NCBI GenBank assembly: GCA_000721275.1
Contig: JOFO01000044.1
Location: 1-48,703 of the forward strand
Origin: Microtetraspora glauca
GTDB taxonomy: Bacteria; Actinomycetota; Actinomycetes; Streptomycetales; Streptomycetaceae
Direction of reading: 5' to 3'
DNA length: 48,703 nucleotides
The notes beneath the pieces are model-generated. The model did no database searches. It was not told where the DNA came from and saw only the letters and a list, made by a program, of their open reading frames with translations. Below are positions 7,911 to 16,194 of the stretch, piece by piece (the first letter of the stretch is position 1; each line of letters starts with the position of its first letter). Position numbers and translations under genes: made by a program.

Positions 7911-8635
7911 GCCTTGGCCTCCATGACGACGCGCAGGGCGGCGATGCCCCGCGAACCGTACGCCTTCACCGAGCCGAGGGAGATGCCGAGGGTCTCGGCG
8001 ACCTGGGCCTCCGTCATGTCGGCGAAGTAGCGGAGGACGAGGACCTCGCGCTGGCGGCGCTGGAGGCCCTTCATGGCCTTGATGAGGGCGTCGCGCTCCA
8101 GCTGGTCGTACGCCCCCTCCTCGGCGCTGGCCATGTCGGGCATCGGCTTGGACAGCAGCTTGAGGCCGAGGATGCGGCGGCGCAGCGCGGACCGGGAGAG
8201 GTTGACGACGGTCTGGCGCAGGTAGGCGAGGGTCTTCTCGGGTTCGCGGACGCGCCGGCGGGCCGAGTGGACGCGGATGAACGCCTCCTGGACGACGTCC
8301 TCGCAGGAGGCGGTGTCGTCGAGGAGGAGGGCGGCGAGGCCGAGCAGCGACCGGTAGTGGGCGCGGTAGGTCTCGGTGAGGTGGTCGACGGTGGTGCCGG
8401 TGGCGGCGTCGGCCGCCGTGCGGGGCGCGGGGATGCCGCTGACCCCGCCCGCGCGGGATTCGGTGGGCACGACGGTGGTCACCGCGGGCCCGTCGAGAGG
8501 GCGTGGACGTACGGGCGGGCGGGCCGCGGGGCCGCGTGCGGGCGCGGAAACGCCACCGGGCGCCCGGAGCGGGAGCACGGCCGTGCGGACCCCGCGGAGC
8601 GGGGAGAGCGCGGGGATGTCGAGTACGTCTGCCAC
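7907..8635 (-). CDS. ECF-type RNA polymerase sigma factor (SigE-like subfamily)
   Basis: About 242 residues. After a Pro/Arg-rich N-terminal extension comes sigma region 2 (YRAHYRSLLGLAALLLDD, CEDVVQEAFIRV) and region 4 (LQRRQREVLVLRYFADMTEA, LGISLGSVKAYGSRGIAAL). The frame stays open to a TTG at 8797, but GC at third positions drops upstream of 8635 and the GTG there opens the high-GC3 part, so 8635 is my start; the Shine-Dalgarno is poor, so this remains uncertain. It forms an operon with the Pro/Thr-rich membrane protein gene, with overlapping stop and start codons. Confidence 0.85.
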   Translation of the reverse strand: MADVLDIPALSPLRGVRTAVLPLRAPGGVSAPARGPAARPPVRPRPLDGPAVTTVVPTESRAGGVSGIPAPRTAADAATGTTVDHLTETYRAHYRSLLGLAALLLDDTASCEDVVQEAFIRVHSARRRVREPEKTLAYLRQTVVNLSRSALRRRILGLKLLSKPMPDMASAEEGAYDQLERDALIKAMKGLQRRQREVLVLRYFADMTEAQVAETLGISLGSVKAYGSRGIAALRVVMEAKA

Positions 8636-8794
8636 GCCTGTTGGACTCGTGTTCCCCCAGGATGGTTGTACGCGTGCGCCGCCGTTCTCGGCGACGGGCT
8701 GCTCATCCTCATGCGTTACCGTTCTCCCCCTTTGCCCCGATTCTTCGCGCGCTCCGCACCACGTCCATGGGTGAACGCGGAGACGCGACCCGCC

Positions 8795-8807
8795 CAACTA
8801 CTAGTTG
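8795..8807. promoter_or_regulatory. Palindrome CAACTACTAGTTG upstream of the sigma gene
   Basis: A perfect 6+1+6 inverted repeat in the only AT-richer stretch of the sigma upstream region, about 160 bp before the chosen GTG. Candidate operator; no cognate regulator is evident nearby. Confidence 0.35.
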
Positions 8808-8925
8808 CAGCAAGGGGGAAGAGCATCGTCCGACACCACATCACCGCAGTTCAAGGGGGTTCCGCCGCCGAATTGCTCACAGGATGTTCACAGAACCTGC
8901 GAAGTCACCGCAATCGGAACGACGA

Positions 8926-8959
8926 CCGCGCCCGGCCGCTGGGAAGCGGCCGGGCGCGG
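8926..8959 (-). terminator. Terminator of the ybaB-recR-DUF5063-ask run
   Basis: A perfect 15-bp GC stem (CCGCGCCCGGCCGCT and its complement) with a four-base loop, about 40 bp downstream of the ask stop codon, before the sigma-gene upstream region. Confidence 0.75.
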
Positions 8960-8994
8960 CGGGTGGGACGGGGGCGGCGGGTGGGACGGGGGCG
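8959..8994. repeat. Two tandem 18-bp G-rich units (G-quadruplex-prone)
   Basis: Unit GCGGGTGGGACGGGGGCG occurs twice head to tail, with the start of a third at 8995-9000, directly abutting the ask stop codon. The plus strand carries many G-runs of three or more, so it fits G-quadruplex patterns. Confidence 0.8.
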
Positions 8995-9000
8995 GCGGGG

Positions 9001-9522
9001 TCAGCGCCCGGTGCCGCCGTAGACGACGGCCTCGTCCGAGTCGCTGTCCAGGCCGAAGGCGGTGTGGACGGCGCGCACGGCCTCGTTGACGTCGTCGGCG
9101 CGGGTGACGACCGAGATGCGGATCTCGGAGGTCGAGATGAGCTCGATGTTGACGCCCGCGTCGGACAGGGCGCGGAAGAAGTCCGCGGTGACGCCCGGGT
9201 TGGTCTTCATGCCGGCGCCGACGAGGGAGATCTTGCCGATCTGGTCGTCGTAGCGGAGCGAGTCGAAGCCGATGGCGCCCTTCGCCTTCTCCAGGGCGTC
9301 GATGGCCTTGCGGCCCTCGGCCTTGGGGAGGGTGAAGGAGATGTCGGTGAGACCGGTGGAGGCCGCCGACACGTTCTGCACGATCATGTCGATGTTGATC
9401 TCGGCGTCCGCGACGGCCCGGAAGATGGCCGCGGCCTCGCCCGGCTTGTCCGGCACGCCGACCACGGTGATCTTCGCCTCGGAGGTGTCGTGGGCGACAC
9501 CGGAGATGATGGCCTGCTCCAC
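9001..9522 (-). CDS. Probable aspartate kinase beta subunit from an internal in-frame start
   Basis: Within ask, codon 250 is GTG (9522) and is preceded by AGGGGA with a four-base spacer, a usable ribosome-binding site inside the coding region. Translation from it gives 173 residues comprising just the ACT regulatory part. In Corynebacterium glutamicum lysC a beta subunit of almost the same length is made from an internal start at the same codon number (established for that organism). That it is used here is inference from position and the Shine-Dalgarno. Confidence 0.6.
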   Translation of the reverse strand: MEQAIISGVAHDTSEAKITVVGVPDKPGEAAAIFRAVADAEINIDMIVQNVSAASTGLTDISFTLPKAEGRKAIDALEKAKGAIGFDSLRYDDQIGKISLVGAGMKTNPGVTADFFRALSDAGVNIELISTSEIRISVVTRADDVNEAVRAVHTAFGLDSDSDEAVVYGGTGR

Positions 9523-10269
9523 CTTGTCCCCTGTCGGTTCGTTGCTGACCCACGTGCCCTGGAGTCCGGAGAAGGACGAGCGGACGTGGATCGGGATGTT
9601 GTAGCGGCGCGCGTACTCCACGCAGCGGTGCAGCAGCACCTTGGAGCCGGAGGCGGCGAGCTCCAGCATGTCCTCGAAGGAGATCCAGTCGATCTTCTTC
9701 GCCTTCTTCACCACGCGCGGGTCGGCGGTGAAGACGCCGTCGACGTCGGTGTAGATCTCGCAGACCTCGGCGTCGAGCGCGGCGGCGAGCGCCACGGCCG
9801 TGGTGTCGGAGCCGCCGCGGCCGAGGGTGGTGATGTCCTTCTTGTCCTGGGACACGCCCTGGAAGCCGGCGACGATGGCGATGTTGCCCTCGTCGAGGGC
9901 GGTGCGGATGCGGCCCGGCGTGACATCGATGATGCGCGCTTTGTTGTGGACCGAGTCGGTGATGACACCCGCCTGGCTGCCGGTGAACGACTGGGCCTCG
10001 TGGCCCAGGTTTTTGATCGCCATCGCCAGCAGGGCCATGGAGATCCGCTCTCCGGCGGTCAGCAGCATGTCGAACTCGCGTCCGGCAGGCATGGGAGAGA
10101 CCTGCTCGGCGAGATCGATCAGCTCGTCCGTCGTGTCGCCCATCGCGGAGACCACGACGACCACCTGGTGGCCGTTCTTCTTGGCTTCCACGATCCGCTT
10201 GGCGACGCGCTTGATGCCCTCGGCATCGGCAACGGAGGAGCCTCCGTACTTCTGCACGACAAGGCCCAC
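9001..10269 (-). CDS. ask: Aspartate kinase (alpha subunit)
   Basis: A 422-residue aspartokinase: phosphorylates L-aspartate in the first step to lysine/diaminopimelate, threonine and methionine. The amino-acid-kinase domain carries KYGGSS (residues 7-12), [32 protein letters not shown] and [13 protein letters not shown]; two ACT domains for feedback follow from about 260. GTG 10269 is chosen because GAGGAG sits six bases upstream and residue 1 aligns with the family ([10 protein letters not shown]). A TAGACT -10-like box lies about 50 bp upstream. The length and an internal start (see next entry) match the Corynebacterium alpha2-beta2 type. No asd gene follows. Confidence 0.97.
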   Translation of the reverse strand: MGLVVQKYGGSSVADAEGIKRVAKRIVEAKKNGHQVVVVVSAMGDTTDELIDLAEQVSPMPAGREFDMLLTAGERISMALLAMAIKNLGHEAQSFTGSQAGVITDSVHNKARIIDVTPGRIRTALDEGNIAIVAGFQGVSQDKKDITTLGRGGSDTTAVALAAALDAEVCEIYTDVDGVFTADPRVVKKAKKIDWISFEDMLELAASGSKVLLHRCVEYARRYNIPIHVRSSFSGLQGTWVSNEPTGDKVEQAIISGVAHDTSEAKITVVGVPDKPGEAAAIFRAVADAEINIDMIVQNVSAASTGLTDISFTLPKAEGRKAIDALEKAKGAIGFDSLRYDDQIGKISLVGAGMKTNPGVTADFFRALSDAGVNIELISTSEIRISVVTRADDVNEAVRAVHTAFGLDSDSDEAVVYGGTGR

Positions 10270-10317
10270 GTGCGCTCCTCGCTCGGTCGGTGCCACAGCC
10301 GGTGCTGCGGTCGGCTC

Positions 10318-10323
10318 AGTCTA
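10318..10323 (-). promoter_or_regulatory. Candidate ask promoter -10 (TAGACT)
   Basis: TAGACT fits the HrdB-type -10 consensus and lies about 50 bp upstream of the ask GTG; no good TTGACA -35 is seen at 16-18 bp. Together with the 127-bp gap after the DUF5063 gene it suggests ask has its own promoter. Confidence 0.4.
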
Positions 10324-10396
10324 ACGAGCGACCGGAAAACGCCGATCCGCTATCACATCCTGAGACACGGTGCTCAGAACGTGATCACTCCGGGCG

Positions 10397-11053
10397 CTAG
10401 AGCCCCTTCAGCCCCAGCGGCCCCGCGATCTCCTGGATCATCACCCGGCCCGCCTCCTCGGCGAGGTCGTCGTCGGCCAGGTCCTCGTCGATGTCCAGGC
10501 CGTCGAGCGCCGCCAGCGGCTGGTCGAGGCGGACGTGCGCCACCAGGGACTGCAGGGCGCGGAGGGTGGCCGAGGCGGTCGGGCCCCAGTTGGAGAAGTA
10601 CGAGAACTGCCACCACCACAGGGCCTCGGAGGTCCGGCCGGCCCGGTAGTGGGCGAGACCGTGCCGCAGGTCCGCGACGATGTCCGCGAGGTTGTCCGAG
10701 ATGCGGGCCGGGACCGGCGCCTTGCGGGGCTCGTACGGGTCGAAGACCTCGGAGAAGACGTCCACCGGCTCCAGCATCACCGCGAACCGCTCCCGCAGCT
10801 CGTCCACGTCCGGCTCCGGGCCCGTGTCCGGCTCGTACCGCTCGTCCGGGACGATGTCCTCGTGCGCGCCCAGCCGGCCGCCCGCGAGCAGCAGCTGGGA
10901 CACCTCCAGGAGCAGGAACGGCACCGCGCTGTCCGGTTCGTCGCCCTTGGCGACCTCGGTCGTGGCCACGATGAAGCTCTCGACGGAGTCCGCGATCTGC
11001 ACCGCGAAGTCGTCGGGGCTCTGCGTGACGGAGTGGAGCGTGGGATCAGACAT
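10397..11053 (-). CDS. DUF5063 domain-containing protein
   Basis: A 218-residue acidic soluble protein of the DUF5063 family, recognisable from FLLLEVSQLLLAGGRLGA, DPYEPRKAPVPARISDNLAD and the WWWQFSYFSNWGPTASATLRAL block. Function unknown. ATG 11053 has GGAGG eight bases upstream. It lies 56 bp after recR on the same strand, the order ybaB-recR-DUF5063-ask being one I associate with Streptomyces chromosomes. The conserved Trp-rich C-terminal block suggests a folded domain, not disorder. Confidence 0.9.
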   Translation of the reverse strand: MSDPTLHSVTQSPDDFAVQIADSVESFIVATTEVAKGDEPDSAVPFLLLEVSQLLLAGGRLGAHEDIVPDERYEPDTGPEPDVDELRERFAVMLEPVDVFSEVFDPYEPRKAPVPARISDNLADIVADLRHGLAHYRAGRTSEALWWWQFSYFSNWGPTASATLRALQSLVAHVRLDQPLAALDGLDIDEDLADDDLAEEAGRVMIQEIAGPLGLKGL

Positions 11054-11109
11054 CGAGGAGCCTCCCTGAGACCTCACCGGCACCGGCCCGGTCCTCCCGC
11101 GCCCGGTCG

Positions 11110-11709
11110 TCATACATCTAGCAGCCTCCGTCCCTCGAAGGCACGGCCCAGCGTCACCTCGTCGGCGTACTCCAGGTCGCCGCCGACCGGCAGCCCGCTG
11201 GCCAGCCGGGTGACCTTCAGCCCCATCGGCTTGATCATCCGGGCCAGGTACGTGGCGGTGGCCTCGCCCTCCAGGTTCGGGTCGGTCGCCAGGATCAGCT
11301 CCGTGACCTCCCCGTCCGCGAGGCGGGCCAGCAGCTCCCGGATCCGCAGGTCGTCGGGGCCGACGCCCTCGATCGGGCTGATCGCGCCGCCGAGGACGTG
11401 GTACCGCCCCCGGAACTCGCGGGTCCGCTCGATCGCGACGACGTCCTTCGGCTCCTCGACCACGCAGATCACCGTCCGGTCCCGGCGCGGGTCGCGGCAG
11501 ATGGTGCACTGCTCCTGCTGCGCCACGTTCCCGCAGACCGCGCAGAACCGGACCTTCTCCTTGACCTCCAGCAGCGCGTGCGCCAGCCGGCGCACGTCCA
11601 CCGGTTCGGCCTGCAGGACGTGGAAGGCGATCCGCTGCGCGCTCTTGGGACCGACGCCGGGCAGCCTGCCCAGCTCGTCGATCAGGTCCTGGACCACGCC
11701 TTCGTACAA
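11110..11709 (-). CDS. recR: Recombination mediator protein RecR
   Basis: A 199-residue RecR of normal length. It has the N-terminal helix-hairpin-helix ([19 protein letters not shown]), the four-cysteine zinc finger ([18 protein letters not shown], about residues 57-74), the Toprim segment with VVEEPKD and a C-terminal [19 protein letters not shown]. RecR acts with RecF/RecO in loading RecA on gapped DNA. The start is TTG 11709, supported by GGGAAGGG upstream and by the family N-terminus. It follows ybaB by 61 bp. Confidence 0.97.
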   Translation of the reverse strand: MYEGVVQDLIDELGRLPGVGPKSAQRIAFHVLQAEPVDVRRLAHALLEVKEKVRFCAVCGNVAQQEQCTICRDPRRDRTVICVVEEPKDVVAIERTREFRGRYHVLGGAISPIEGVGPDDLRIRELLARLADGEVTELILATDPNLEGEATATYLARMIKPMGLKVTRLASGLPVGGDLEYADEVTLGRAFEGRRLLDV

Positions 11710-11770
11710 CGGAACGCCCTTCCCGGGGTGTGCGGCCTTGCCCTCTTACGGTAGTGGCTGGACGTGCTCC

Positions 11771-12106
11771 CTAGAAGCCCAGGCCCGGCATCCCGCCGAG
11801 GCCCTGCGCCAGCGGGCCCAGCTTGGTCTGCTGGAGCTGCTGCGCGTTGTCGTTCGCGGCCTGGACGGCGGCCACGACCAGGTCGGCCAGGGTCTCGGTG
11901 TCCTCCGGGTCGACCGCCTTCGGGTCGATCACCAGGGCGCGCAGCTCGCCGGAGCCGGTCACCGTCGCCTTGACCAGGCCGCCGCCCGCCTGGCCCTCGA
12001 CCTCGGTCGCGGCGAGCTCCTGCTGGGCGCGGGCGAGGTCCTGCTGCATCTTCTGCGCCTGCTGGAAGATCTGCTGCATGTTGGGCTGGCCGCCACCGGG
12101 GATCAC
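11771..12106 (-). CDS. ybaB: YbaB/EbfC family nucleoid-associated protein
   Basis: A 111-residue YbaB/EbfC protein: the Gln/Met-rich coiled N-terminus ([20 protein letters not shown]) and the conserved [14 protein letters not shown] core are plain. Family members bind DNA as dimers and are usually found just upstream of recR, as here. The frame can start at GTG 12112, but GAGGAG lies five bases before the second GTG at 12106, so that start is preferred. It shares a 270-bp divergent upstream region with the SLATT gene. Confidence 0.92.
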   Translation of the reverse strand: MIPGGGQPNMQQIFQQAQKMQQDLARAQQELAATEVEGQAGGGLVKATVTGSGELRALVIDPKAVDPEDTETLADLVVAAVQAANDNAQQLQQTKLGPLAQGLGGMPGLGF

Positions 12107-12377
12107 GGTCACTCCTCGTGGTTGAGACGTCGGCCGGTCCCGTCGGGAACCGGTGTTCCGAGCCTACGCGGTCGTGGACCGCGCCGCCGCGACAACTCTT
12201 TCGGGTGAGAAACTGCGGGCTCCTCTACCTGATCAACACCCTCTTGCGGGCGGAAATCCCGGGATTCCGGGCCCACCGCCCACCATTCGGCGGTAGGAAG
12301 GGCAGGCACCACGTGCACCGCACGTCACAGAAGGTCACGAGCGCCACGAACGCTGGGCTGAGCAGAGGAGTCCCCCG

Positions 12378-13100
12378 GTGAGCCACCAGCCGGAGATGCA
12401 GCCGCCGGGGCAGCCCGGGGAAGCCGTCGACAGAGATCTGACCGGGAAGCCGTTCCCCCTGGGCGACTGGGGCGAGCCCGCCGAACGCCTCGACGAGCTC
12501 TACCGCTGGGTGGAGGCCAACGCCCTGCGCACCGCCGAGTGGTACCTCTCGGACCGGGTCTGGAAGCGCCGCTGCGCCCGCGCGCTGCGGGTCGGCACCG
12601 CGCTCGGCGTGATCGCCGGGGCCGCGCTACCGCTGCTCGACCTGACCGGGGCCGCCGAGGGCACGGCCGGCTGGGGCTATCTGTCGCTGCTGCTCGGCGC
12701 CGCCTGCCTGGCCTGCGACCGGTACTTCGGGCTGACGTCCGGCTGGATGAGGGACGTGGCGACCGCGCAGGCGGTGCAGCGGCGGCTCCAGGCGCTCCAG
12801 TTCGACTGGGCGTCGGAGAGCGTGCGGGAGGTGCTGGGCCCGACCGAGGGGACGGCGAGCGAGGCCGCCGAGCGGTGCCTCGGGGTGCTGCGGCGGTTCT
12901 CGGAGGACGTCACGGAGCTGGTGCGGGCGGAGACCGCGGACTGGATGGTCGAGTTCCGCTCGGGACCGGCGCCGCTGGCGCTCCAGTCGGTCGGGGTCGT
13001 ACCGGCCCGGCCGGAGACGGCGCACCCCTCGGGGCGCTTCCCGCTGCCGCCGGGCACCCGGCCGAACATGCCGCGGCAGCGGCCCCCGGAGACCCGCTGA
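12378..13100 (+). CDS. SLATT-type two-helix membrane protein, stand-alone
   Basis: A 240-residue protein with two close membrane helices (about 71-90 and 97-115) and helical flanks, including RLDELYRWVEANALRTAEWY ahead and RDVATAQAVQRRLQALQFDW behind, which is the SLATT pattern (SMODS/SLOG-associating two-TM domain). SLATT domains serve as predicted pore-forming effectors next to nucleotide-producing or -sensing genes, but no SMODS, SLOG or reverse-transcriptase partner is adjacent; the neighbours are housekeeping. The Pro-rich tail is disordered. GTG 12378 follows GAGGAG with a seven-base spacer. A housekeeping role is possible. Confidence 0.78.
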   Translation: MSHQPEMQPPGQPGEAVDRDLTGKPFPLGDWGEPAERLDELYRWVEANALRTAEWYLSDRVWKRRCARALRVGTALGVIAGAALPLLDLTGAAEGTAGWGYLSLLLGAACLACDRYFGLTSGWMRDVATAQAVQRRLQALQFDWASESVREVLGPTEGTASEAAERCLGVLRRFSEDVTELVRAETADWMVEFRSGPAPLALQSVGVVPARPETAHPSGRFPLPPGTRPNMPRQRPPETR

Positions 13101-13126
13101 GGGCCTCCGGGCCGGCCGTCGCGCCG

Positions 13127-13777
13127 TCAGCTCAGCATGATCATCGAGCCCTGGGCGAGGCTGCGGGTGGCCGCCGCGTGCAGCCCCAGCCAGACGTGCC
13201 GCTCCCGGGCGAAGGGTCCGCCGTCGTACGGGACCGGGGCGGCCGGCTCCTCCAGCTCGGTGGGCCGGGCGGGCGGGGCCGGGGCGGCCGGCGGGTTCGC
13301 CGGGTCGATGCCGAGCGCCGGGGCGACGAACTCCAGTTCCCGCAGCAGGCCGTACGAGGAGCCGAGCGGGCCGCCGCCGGCGAGCAGTTCGTCGCTGGAG
13401 AGCGGGACCGGGAAGTCGACGGGCACGTAGGCGCCGGCGTGGTCGTAGTGCCAGACCAGGTGGGACTGCTGGGCGGTCGCCTCGAACATCTCCAGCAGCT
13501 GTTCGTAGTCCCCGCCGAGCTCGCCGACCGGCTCGACCGGGAGCCCGCAGACCGCCAGCAGGTAGGCGCGGCGCAGGTAGTGCAGGGCCTCGTAGTCGAA
13601 GCCCGCGACCGGGGCGACGTCACCGGAGAGCCCGGGCATGTACGCGTACACGGGCACGGTCGGCAGGCCCGAGGCGCTGAGCACGGCGTCGTACGCCGCG
13701 AGGTCCTCGGCGAAGGGGTTGTCGGGGCTGTGGCACAGCACGTCGACGAGGGGGACCAGCCACAGGTCACAGGCCAA
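13127..13777 (-). CDS. Conserved-looking hypothetical protein
   Basis: A 216-residue soluble protein without signal peptide or membrane segment. Notable parts are an N-terminal LWLVPLVDVLCHSPDNPFAE, an aromatic stretch AQQSHLVWHYDHAGAYVPVD and a Pro/Ala-rich hinge near residues 160-185. I do not know the family or function. The TTG at 13777 is the start that keeps the MACDLWLVPL N-terminus, but its ribosome site is weak, so a downstream GTG is possible. It is 26 bp from the convergent SLATT gene. Confidence 0.7.
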   Translation of the reverse strand: MACDLWLVPLVDVLCHSPDNPFAEDLAAYDAVLSASGLPTVPVYAYMPGLSGDVAPVAGFDYEALHYLRRAYLLAVCGLPVEPVGELGGDYEQLLEMFEATAQQSHLVWHYDHAGAYVPVDFPVPLSSDELLAGGGPLGSSYGLLRELEFVAPALGIDPANPPAAPAPPARPTELEEPAAPVPYDGGPFARERHVWLGLHAAATRSLAQGSMIMLS

Positions 13778-13889
13778 GGGAGGCTCGCTCTCCGTCAGTT
13801 CCGGGGAGGGCCAGGGTAGTCGGCGGCACCGACGACGCCCACCCGAGGGAGGCCTGCCCCGGGAAGGGGCGGCTCAACCGGCGCGGGGG

Positions 13890-14603
13890 TCACCGGCCGG
13901 TCCGGGCCTCCAGGCGGTCGGCCCACTCCAGGGAGTGCGCGTGGTAGGCGCGGAAGACGCCGACGGCGGCCTCGGCGTCGCCGCGGGTGACGGCGTCGAT
14001 CAGGTCCACGTGCCCGGACCACAGCCATCCGTGGAGGTCGCGCTCGGCCCGCAGGTACGGCACCGAGAAGGCCCACGCCTGGACGCGGAGGCGGTGCAGG
14101 AAGTCGGCCAGGGGCTCGTTGCGGGCGACGAGCCGGCCCAGCTCGTGCCAGAAGCGCAGGTCGTAGCCGATGAGGACGTCCAGGTCGCCGGCCCGGGCGG
14201 CGCGGGCGGCGGCCTCGCCCCGGCGGCGTATCGACACCAGGACCACGCCGACGCCGGGGTCCGGCTCGGGCAGCGGGGCCCGCGCGTACGGGGCGTGGCG
14301 GCGGAAGATGCCGTCGACGACGAGCATCCGGGCCTCGGCCATGGCGCGGTAGTCGGCCACGGAGAAGCGGTGGACGCGGAAGCCGCGGTGCTGGTCGGAG
14401 TCGAGCAGGCCCGCCGCGCAGAGCTCGACCAGCGCCTCGCGGACGGGCGTGGCGGAGACGCCGTACTGCTCCGCGATCTGCTTGACGGTGAACTCCTGGC
14501 CCGGCTGGAGACGCCCCGCGAGGACCTCGTCACGGAGCGCGTCCGCGATCTGCCGGCTGAGGGTGCTGCGGGTGACGGCGCTGTTCGCGGACGTACCGGG
14601 CAT
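13890..14603 (-). CDS. GntR family regulator, FCD-type
   Basis: A 237-residue GntR regulator. The winged HTH covers about 12-75 (LSRQIADALRDEVLAGRLQP, YGVSATPVREALVELCAAGL) and the rest is an all-helical FCD-like ligand domain with likely metal-site residues in DLRFWHELG, GHVDLIDAV and YHAHS. It lies 83 bp downstream of the class III aminotransferase on the same strand, so it probably controls that gene and may be cotranscribed. The ligand would be an amine or amino acid, by inference. The Shine-Dalgarno (GGAGGG) is about 14 bases from the ATG, longer than ideal. Confidence 0.9.
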   Translation of the reverse strand: MPGTSANSAVTRSTLSRQIADALRDEVLAGRLQPGQEFTVKQIAEQYGVSATPVREALVELCAAGLLDSDQHRGFRVHRFSVADYRAMAEARMLVVDGIFRRHAPYARAPLPEPDPGVGVVLVSIRRRGEAAARAARAGDLDVLIGYDLRFWHELGRLVARNEPLADFLHRLRVQAWAFSVPYLRAERDLHGWLWSGHVDLIDAVTRGDAEAAVGVFRAYHAHSLEWADRLEARTGR

Positions 14604-14686
14604 GCGGGCGGGGCCCCCTCCGTGAGGTTCCGGAAGACTCTAGTCCAGTCCCGGTCCCTCGGGAGGGGGCCCCAGGGGCCGCCGGG

Positions 14687-16048
14687 TCAGGCGGTGTGCT
14701 CGTCGGCGACGGTGAGGGCCGCGTCGAGGGCGGCCAGGCCCTCCTTGACCTCGTCCTCGGTGACGTTGCAGGCGGGGACGGCGTGGGTGCGGTTCATGTT
14801 GACGAAGGGCCACAGGCCGTTCTTCTTCGCCGCGGCGCCGAAGGCGGCCATCGGGGCGTTGGCCTCGCCGGCCGCGTTGTACGGGACGAGCGGCTCGCGG
14901 GTCTCCTTGTTCTTCACCAGGTCGAGCGCCCAGAAGACGCCCATGCCGCGGACCTCGCCGACGGACGGGTGGCGCTCGGCGAGCTCGCGCAGGCCGGGGC
15001 CGAGGACGGTCTCGCCGATGCGGGCGGCGTGCTCGACGACGCCCTCCTCCTCCATCACCCGGATGGTGGCGACGGCGGCGGCGCAGGCCAGCGGGTGGCC
15101 GGAGTAGGTGAGGCCGCCGGGGTAGGGGCGGGTCTCGAAGGTGGCGGCGATCTCCTCGCTGAGGGCGACGCCGCCGAGCGGCACGTAGCCGGAGTTGACG
15201 CCCTTGGCGAAGGTCATCAGGTCGGGGACGACGTCGAAGTGCTCGGCGGCGAACCACTTCCCGGTGCGGCCGAAGCCGGCCATGACCTCGTCGAGGACGA
15301 GGACGATGCCGTACTTGTCGCAGATCGCGCGGACGCCGGGGAGGTAGCCGGGCGGCGGGACCATGATGCCGGCGGTGCCGGGCACGGTCTCCAGGATGAT
15401 CGCGGCGATGGTGCCGGGACCCTCGAACGCGATGGTGTCCTCCAGGTGCGCGAGGGCGCGCTCGCACTCCTGCTGCTCGGTCTCGGCGTAGAACGGCGAG
15501 CGGTAGAGGAACGGCGCCCAGAAGCGCACCACGCCCGCCGAGCCCGTGTCGGAGGCCCAGCGGCGCGGGTCGCCGGTGAGGTTGATCGCGGTGGAGGTGG
15601 CGCCGTGGTACGAGCGGAAGGCGGAGAGCACCTTGTGGCGGCCGGTGTGCAGCCGGGCCATCCGGACGGCGTTCTCGACGGCCTCGGCGCCGCCGTTGGT
15701 GAAGAAGATCTTGTTCAGGTCGCCGGGGGTGCGCTCGGCGATGAGGCGCGCGGCCTCGGAGCGGACGTCGACGGCGAAGGCGGGCGCGAAGGTCGCGAGC
15801 TTCCCGGCCTGCTCCTGGATCGCGGCGACCACCTTGGGGTGCTGGTAGCCGATGTTCGTGTAGACGAGGCCGCTGGTGAAGTCGAGGTAGCGGTTGCCGT
15901 CGTAGTCCCAGAAGTACGACCCCTCGGCGCCGGCCACGGCGAGCGGGTCGATCAGGCCCTGGGCGGACCAGCTGTGGAAGACGTGCGCGCGGTCCGCGGC
16001 CTTGACGGCGGCGCCGGCCTGGGGGTCGGGTACGACATGAGGGGTCAT
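14687..16048 (-). CDS. Class III (omega) aminotransferase
   Basis: A 453-residue PLP enzyme of the class III group. The PLP features are FFTNGGAEAVENAVRMAR (115-132), SYHGAT (147-152), the DEV motif with Asp253 and the Schiff-base Lys282 in MTFAKGVNSGY. Sequence around DLTSGL/FAPAFA resembles taurine-, beta-alanine- or GABA-pyruvate transaminases; the substrate cannot be fixed from sequence. A -10-like TACAGT lies eight bases before the ATG, and CGGAGG is too near to it, so the transcript may be leaderless. The GntR gene downstream is the likely regulator. Confidence 0.92.
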   Translation of the reverse strand: MTPHVVPDPQAGAAVKAADRAHVFHSWSAQGLIDPLAVAGAEGSYFWDYDGNRYLDFTSGLVYTNIGYQHPKVVAAIQEQAGKLATFAPAFAVDVRSEAARLIAERTPGDLNKIFFTNGGAEAVENAVRMARLHTGRHKVLSAFRSYHGATSTAINLTGDPRRWASDTGSAGVVRFWAPFLYRSPFYAETEQQECERALAHLEDTIAFEGPGTIAAIILETVPGTAGIMVPPPGYLPGVRAICDKYGIVLVLDEVMAGFGRTGKWFAAEHFDVVPDLMTFAKGVNSGYVPLGGVALSEEIAATFETRPYPGGLTYSGHPLACAAAVATIRVMEEEGVVEHAARIGETVLGPGLRELAERHPSVGEVRGMGVFWALDLVKNKETREPLVPYNAAGEANAPMAAFGAAAKKNGLWPFVNMNRTHAVPACNVTEDEVKEGLAALDAALTVADEHTA

Positions 16049-16194
16049 GCCTCCGCACTGTAAGGAACCGCAGGTGGGACGGCCATCACCATCTTGTCCA
16101 CCGAGAACGCGCCGGACGCGACACTGTGCTCTGCGGGACGGCGGCCGCGGATTCCCGGTGGACAGGGCGCGGTCGGGCGCGACAGCCTGCCGTC

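Larger units (their letters stand above)
8636..9000. other. 365-bp non-coding interval: sigma-gene upstream region and ask terminator
   Basis: Holds the presumed promoter and leader of the sigma gene (minus strand), with lower GC around 8790-8900, an inverted repeat CAACTACTAGTTG at 8795-8807, the ask terminator at 8926-8959 and an 18-bp G-rich tandem repeat at 8959-8994. I found no credible gene in it; notably the asd gene that often follows ask is not here. Confidence 0.6.

Noticed and set aside
8636..8797. N-terminal extension of the sigma factor from TTG 8797.
   Set aside because: Third-position GC falls sharply upstream of 8635 and the region contains a palindrome and AT-rich promoter-like sequence, so it reads as a non-coding leader.
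12107..12377. Search for an SRP RNA, tRNA or small RNA between ybaB and the SLATT gene.
   Set aside because: No cloverleaf or SRP-like tetraloop stem could be recognised; the interval reads as a divergent promoter region.
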